Assembly (NCBI GenBank): GCA_009773765.1
Contig: WTWZ01000009.1
Span: 1 to 46,205 of the forward strand
Direction: 5' to 3'
Source: Prolixibacteraceae bacterium
Lineage (GTDB): Bacteria > Bacteroidota > Bacteroidia > Bacteroidales > Prolixibacteraceae
DNA length: 46,205 nucleotides
Shown: piece after piece, positions 42,817-46,205 of the stretch
Layout of the letters: each line of letters starts with the position of its first letter
Position numbering within the stretch: position 1 is the stretch's first letter
Notes under the pieces: model-generated
What the model was told of the DNA's origin: nothing
Seen by the model: only the letters and a program-made list of their open reading frames with translations
Databases searched by the model: none
Made by a program: the position numbers and the translations under genes

Positions 42817-42824
42817 TATTTTTG
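42817..42824 (+). promoter_or_regulatory. Candidate -7 element for the DUF4293 gene
   Basis: TATTTTTG fits TAnnTTTG and lies 17 bases before the ATG. The leader would be very short. No matching -33 TTTG was found. Confidence 0.3.
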
Positions 42825-42840
42825 CAAAAATTGAAAAATT

Positions 42841-43284
42841 ATGGTTCAAAGAATACAAACTGTTTATTTATTTATTTCGGCGTTGCTGATTGCCTCGTTA
42901 ATGAAACTGAAGTTTGCCGACCTTTCTGTTAATAACGAACTCTACACTTTTATTGCCCGTGGAATTTATACCGGAGAAAACCTGGTTTTTGACGGGCTGG
43001 CCATTTTCATTTTTATCTGGCTGATTGCTTTGCTTCATTTTGTAATTATTTTTCTTTATAAAAAGCGAATCCTTCAAATAAGGATTCTGGTTTTTACCAT
43101 TGTTTTGCTGCTGGGTTTGTTTGGTATGTTTTTTTATTTTACTTATGCAGGTTTTACCGATGTAAAAGTAGCTTTTAAAATACCAGTAGTATTTCCGGTT
43201 ATTGCCGCAGTTCTTGATTATCTTGCTGTTCGTGCCATCGGAAAAGATGAAGCACTGGTTAGGAGTTTGAACCGTATCCGGTAA
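42841..43284 (+). CDS. DUF4293 family membrane protein
   Basis: A 147-residue protein with four membrane helices (about 7-23, 48-72, 80-101, 111-129). The N-terminal MVQRIQTVYLFISALL and the late AVLDYLAVRAIGKDEALVRS are typical of the DUF4293 family, which is found in Bacteroidota. Function is unknown. It directly follows the palindromic repeat element. Confidence 0.88.
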   Translation: MVQRIQTVYLFISALLIASLMKLKFADLSVNNELYTFIARGIYTGENLVFDGLAIFIFIWLIALLHFVIIFLYKKRILQIRILVFTIVLLLGLFGMFFYFTYAGFTDVKVAFKIPVVFPVIAAVLDYLAVRAIGKDEALVRSLNRIR

Positions 43285-43379
43285 AACAAACCCATTGTCC
43301 GACCGCGTTAAGAGATTCCCGGTTCAAAAAGTATTTCAAACAGAAATCATTGTATTTCCAATAAATGACGACTAATTAA

Positions 43380-44978
43380 ATGATAAAAAAAATATTTCTC
43401 CTGCTTGCAGCCATCATTGCCACTTTGATTTTACAGGGGCAAAACACACCGCCATCTTGCGTAATAACAATGCCGCATAGTAATGCTTATTTTAAGCAGG
43501 GAACCGATGTAAACATCCGCGTTTATGCTACGGATTTAGGTGGGACACAAACAGGGGGCAGTGTTACAAAAGTTGAATTCTTTTATGATGGCATTAAACT
43601 GGGTGAAACTTCCACTTCTACCTCAAACACTTACTCGTTTTTGTGGAGTGAGGTTCCTGCCGGGAGTTACAGAATAACTGCAAAAACCACCGATAACAGC
43701 GACACTGTTTCCACTTCGGCGGGGGTATTGATAACCGTTGGCGCTGCCGACGTTAAACCAACAGGAATGAGCGCCGGCAAAGGAAAATACCTGGCCAATA
43801 TCATTCCTAACAATGTCAGGCCTGATTTTAACACTTACTGGAATGGAGTTACTGCCGAAAATTCCTGCAAATGGGGGGTGGTGGAAAGTACCCGCGATGT
43901 GATGAACTGGACAGCAGCGGACAGGGCATACAATCACGCCAAAAACAATTACCTGGGCTTTCGATATCATGCTATCGCATGGGGAAGCCAATATCCCAAA
44001 TGGATTGAAAATTTAAGTCCGGCTGATATTCAGGAAGAAATGGAAGAATATATGGCCGCCATCGCAAAACGTTATCCCTTAATTGATCAGATTGATGTAC
44101 TGAACGAAAATATGTACATAAATACCTGGAACAAACAGGAACATGCTGCGGGATCACCCTATTTCAGAGCAGGAATGGGCGGACCGGGTGTTACAGGTTA
44201 CGACTGGGCAATTTGGTTGTTTGAAAAAGCCCGGCATTACTTTCCCAACTCAAAACTGGTAATCAACGATTTTGAACTCGAAACCAACAATGCCGGGTTA
44301 AACGAAATACTGGCGCTTGTAAAAGTGCTCCGCGACAGAGGATTAATTGATGGATTCGGAACCCAGGCCCACTATTTTAATGTTGATGGAATTAATGCAA
44401 ATAACCTGCAAAATGCTTTAAACAACATGGCCAAATCGGGTGTACCCGTTTATGTGACTGAACTCGATTTAAAAGGAAATCCTGTTTCTGAAACCAATCA
44501 AATGAACAGTTACAAAACATCATTTCCCGTTTACTGGAATCATCCTGCAATAGCCGGAATTACTTTGTGGGGATATGTTGAAGGCGCTACCTGGGCTACC
44601 AATACAGGTATTTTGAACAGCAACGGTACAGAACGTTCGGCTATGACATGGCTAAAATCGTATGTAACCGGATTGCCCGATGTTGGATATCCTTTTGGCA
44701 ACCAAACAGCTACTTCGGCAGTTGATGTAAAAGAAAACCTTAAATTGATTTCGTTTTATCCAAACCCGGTAACAGGGGGAAAAATAACAGTTGAAAGCAA
44801 ATCGGCTGAAACAGCTCATTTGATTGAGATTATTGATTCGAACGGCAGGCTTGTAAAAACCACGCCACTAAATCAATTCAAAACTGAAATTGAAGTAAAT
44901 GGTTTGAGAAAAGGAATATACTTTTTAAGAATCCACACAGAAAAAAATGTGTTGAATGAAAAGATTGTCGTTTACTGA
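43380..44978 (+). CDS. T9SS-secreted GH10 endo-1,4-beta-xylanase
   Basis: A 532-residue enzyme hydrolysing xylan. A signal peptide (about 1-20, ending LQGQ) is followed by an Ig-like domain (about 25-120, VTKVEFFYDGIKLGETSTS). The GH10 barrel (about 125-435) has WNGVTAENSCKWGVVE, YHAIAWGSQYPKWIE, acid/base Glu243 (DVLNENMY), and nucleophile Glu361 (VYVTELDLKG). WGYVEGATW is the usual late tryptophan region. The C-terminal 75 residues (LISFYPNPVTGGKITVE to GLRKGIYFLRI) form a type IX secretion sorting domain, so the protein is exported through the outer membrane and may be surface-attached. No SusCD pair is adjacent. Confidence 0.94.
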   Translation: MIKKIFLLLAAIIATLILQGQNTPPSCVITMPHSNAYFKQGTDVNIRVYATDLGGTQTGGSVTKVEFFYDGIKLGETSTSTSNTYSFLWSEVPAGSYRITAKTTDNSDTVSTSAGVLITVGAADVKPTGMSAGKGKYLANIIPNNVRPDFNTYWNGVTAENSCKWGVVESTRDVMNWTAADRAYNHAKNNYLGFRYHAIAWGSQYPKWIENLSPADIQEEMEEYMAAIAKRYPLIDQIDVLNENMYINTWNKQEHAAGSPYFRAGMGGPGVTGYDWAIWLFEKARHYFPNSKLVINDFELETNNAGLNEILALVKVLRDRGLIDGFGTQAHYFNVDGINANNLQNALNNMAKSGVPVYVTELDLKGNPVSETNQMNSYKTSFPVYWNHPAIAGITLWGYVEGATWATNTGILNSNGTERSAMTWLKSYVTGLPDVGYPFGNQTATSAVDVKENLKLISFYPNPVTGGKITVESKSAETAHLIEIIDSNGRLVKTTPLNQFKTEIEVNGLRKGIYFLRIHTEKNVLNEKIVVY

Positions 44979-44990
44979 ATTTTCCATAAA

Positions 44991-45710
44991 ATGAAAGCAA
45001 TGATTTTTGCCGCCGGGCTTGGAACACGTTTGCTAAGCGAAACGGTTGCAAAACCAAAAGCGCTTGTTGATGTCGGCGGAAAACCACTTTTGCAACATGC
45101 CATAGAAAAGATTAAAGCTGAGGGAATTGATGAAATTGTGGTTAACGTTCATCATTTTTCGGAACAGGTAATTTCTTTTATCAAAGAAAATGATTTTGGG
45201 ATTCCTGTCCATATTTCCGATGAAACAGAAAAATTGCTCGACACTGGTGGAGGATTGAAAAAAGCTTTTGGATTTTTCACAGAAGAAGAACCTGTTTTGG
45301 TTTACAATGTTGACATTATCAGCAACATGGATATTTCACAATTGGTAGCCGAACATCGGAAATCGGGAGCTTTGGCAACGTTGGCAGTTCGAAAACGCGA
45401 AACCCAGCGATATTTCAAATTCGATATTGAAAAACGGCTGGTTGGCTGGATTAATAAGAAAACAGGGGAAACCAAAGTATCAAATCCGGGGCATTTTGAA
45501 GACGCAACCGAAATGGCTTACAGCGGAATACACATTTTCAATCCCACAACCTTTTCACTTATGCCTGATACCGATTATTTTTCAGTGGCCGATTTTTACC
45601 TTGAACTGGCAAAAACACAAAAAATAATGGGATTTTATGATGACTCGGATTTGTGGATGGATGTTGGAAAACCGGAACAATTGGAAGAAGTAAGGAAAAA
45701 ATTCAGGTAA
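44991..45710 (+). CDS. Sugar-1-phosphate nucleotidyltransferase (MurU-like)
   Basis: A 239-residue enzyme that couples a sugar phosphate to an NTP. The signature AAGLGTRLLSETVAKPKALV is at the N-terminus; VDVGGKPLLQHAIEKI follows, and LVYNVDIISNMD holds the metal-binding aspartates. ETEKLLDTGGGLKKAF and the late LWMDVGKPEQLEEVR are also family-typical. The short length without a hexapeptide domain fits MurU (MurNAc-1-phosphate uridylyltransferase) or mannose-1-phosphate guanylyltransferases. The partner kinase of the AmgK type is not adjacent, so specificity is undecided. It lies 12 bases after the xylanase gene, perhaps by chance. Confidence 0.85.
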   Translation: MKAMIFAAGLGTRLLSETVAKPKALVDVGGKPLLQHAIEKIKAEGIDEIVVNVHHFSEQVISFIKENDFGIPVHISDETEKLLDTGGGLKKAFGFFTEEEPVLVYNVDIISNMDISQLVAEHRKSGALATLAVRKRETQRYFKFDIEKRLVGWINKKTGETKVSNPGHFEDATEMAYSGIHIFNPTTFSLMPDTDYFSVADFYLELAKTQKIMGFYDDSDLWMDVGKPEQLEEVRKKFR

Positions 45711-45728
45711 ATTAATTACCTTTGAATT

Positions 45729-46046
45729 ATGGGTACAGAAAGTAAAATAATATCTCAGATAAAAAGGATTGTATATACAAAATTCCCATCTGCCAAAGTC
45801 TATCTATACGGCTCACGTATCAAAGGAACTGCGAATAAAGAATCTGATTGGGATTTACTAATTCTATTAAAAGAGAAAAATATTTCCGCTGAAATTGAGG
45901 ATGAAATAACATCCCCTTTATATGATTTAGAATTTGAAACAGGCGAAATTATCAGTCCAATGGTTTATTCCGAGGATGACTGGAACAACCTTTATAATAT
46001 TTCACCTTTTTACAAAAACGTGATGAAAGAGGGACAATTATTATGA
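45729..46046 (+). CDS. MNT-type minimal nucleotidyltransferase
   Basis: A 105-residue protein of the DNA polymerase beta-like superfamily with the signature YGSRIKGTANKESDWDLLIL (GS...G...SDWDL). A third acidic residue in YDLEFETGEI is consistent with catalysis. Alone it is too small for substrate selection and works with a HEPN partner, which is encoded next with a 4-base ATGA overlap. MNT-HEPN pairs act as toxin-antitoxin systems in which the MNT protein AMPylates and silences the HEPN RNase; the role of this pair is inferred. Confidence 0.88.
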   Translation: MGTESKIISQIKRIVYTKFPSAKVYLYGSRIKGTANKESDWDLLILLKEKNISAEIEDEITSPLYDLEFETGEIISPMVYSEDDWNNLYNISPFYKNVMKEGQLL

Positions 46047-46205
46047 CAAATCCAACGAAAGGCGATTTAGCTCAATATAGGATTCAACGGGCAAAAGAAA
46101 CTATTTTAGAAGTTGAAAAACATATTGAAAACAAGTTTTGGAATACTGCAATCAATCGAATGTATTATGCTTGTTTTTATGCAGTTGGAGCATTATTAAC
46201 AAAGC
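46043..46205 (+). CDS. HEPN-domain protein (partial, cut by window end)
   Basis: The first 54 residues of a HEPN protein: MTNPTKGDLAQYRIQRAKET, a helix ILEVEKHIENK, then the family segment NTAINRMYYACFYAVGALL. The start ATG overlaps the TGA of the MNT gene (ATGA), so translation is coupled. The rest, including any RX4-6H RNase motif, lies beyond the window. It may be the toxin of a toxin-antitoxin pair or the substrate-binding subunit of a two-part nucleotidyltransferase. Confidence 0.82.
   Translation, partial: MTNPTKGDLAQYRIQRAKETILEVEKHIENKFWNTAINRMYYACFYAVGALLTK

Noticed and set aside
42675-42932. 85-residue frame spanning the palindromic repeat
   Set aside because: It overlaps the helicase end and the DUF4293 start and is created by the repeat copies themselves.

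Overview
The window looks like chromosomal DNA of a member of the Bacteroidota, probably a free-living anaerobe or facultative anaerobe of the Bacteroidales/Marinilabiliales type. The evidence is a type IX secretion C-terminal sorting domain on a GH10 xylanase, Bacteroidota-style promoters (TTTG, 19 nt, TAnnTTTG), weak Shine-Dalgarno sites, DUF4293 and DUF5777-type proteins, a fused CcsBA cytochrome c synthase, a bifunctional HisB, and dispersed AT-rich intergenic repeats common in this phylum. The assignment to an order is inference.

Layout. (1) 192-12029 (+): five sensory genes in a row, namely two membrane or cytosolic hybrid histidine kinases that overlap by 11 bp, a PAS protein without a kinase, a membrane histidine kinase, and a third hybrid kinase. 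No DNA-binding response regulator is present. A perfect 14-bp hairpin ends the run. (2) 12046-22471 (-): a respiratory block holding CcsBA, a tetraheme cytochrome, a quinol-linked set (heptaheme cytochrome, cytochrome b, NapC-like heptaheme cytochrome), a predicted outer-membrane beta-barrel, a monoheme lipoprotein, a hexaheme lipoprotein with a collagen-like Gly-X-Y linker, and a Crp/Fnr regulator whose cysteine pattern matches E. coli FNR. A perfect TTGATNNNNATCAA box lies between the regulator and the hexaheme gene. Read together, this could be an envelope-spanning electron-transfer route under anaerobic control. It is the best candidate for an undescribed system here.

(3) 22530-30134 (-): an incomplete histidine operon, hisG-hisD-hisC-hisB, then purU, a TlpA-like thioredoxin, hisH and argB. 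hisA, hisF and hisIE are absent. It is preceded by a 20-residue leader peptide containing His-His-Gly-His-His, plus a terminator and a possible antiterminator, so it is probably controlled by His-tRNA attenuation. (4) 30362-38601: a mixed segment with a GH105 unsaturated glucuronyl hydrolase, a small secreted protein, a membrane LytTR regulator, a Nudix hydrolase, a zinc-ribbon protein, a short SSB, tRNA-Leu(CAG), an oxidoreductase pair (Gfo/Idh/MocA plus an alcohol dehydrogenase lacking the structural-zinc cysteines) and a glutaminase.

(5) 38737-46205 (+): a secreted unknown, an AddA/RecB-like helicase-nuclease whose stop codon lies in a repeat copy, a DUF4293 membrane protein, a T9SS-exported GH10 xylanase, a sugar nucleotidyltransferase, and the start of an MNT-HEPN pair cut by the window end. 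The plant-polysaccharide enzymes (GH10, GH105) fit an organism that ferments or respires plant-derived sugars. All functional statements come from reading motifs; no database search was possible.
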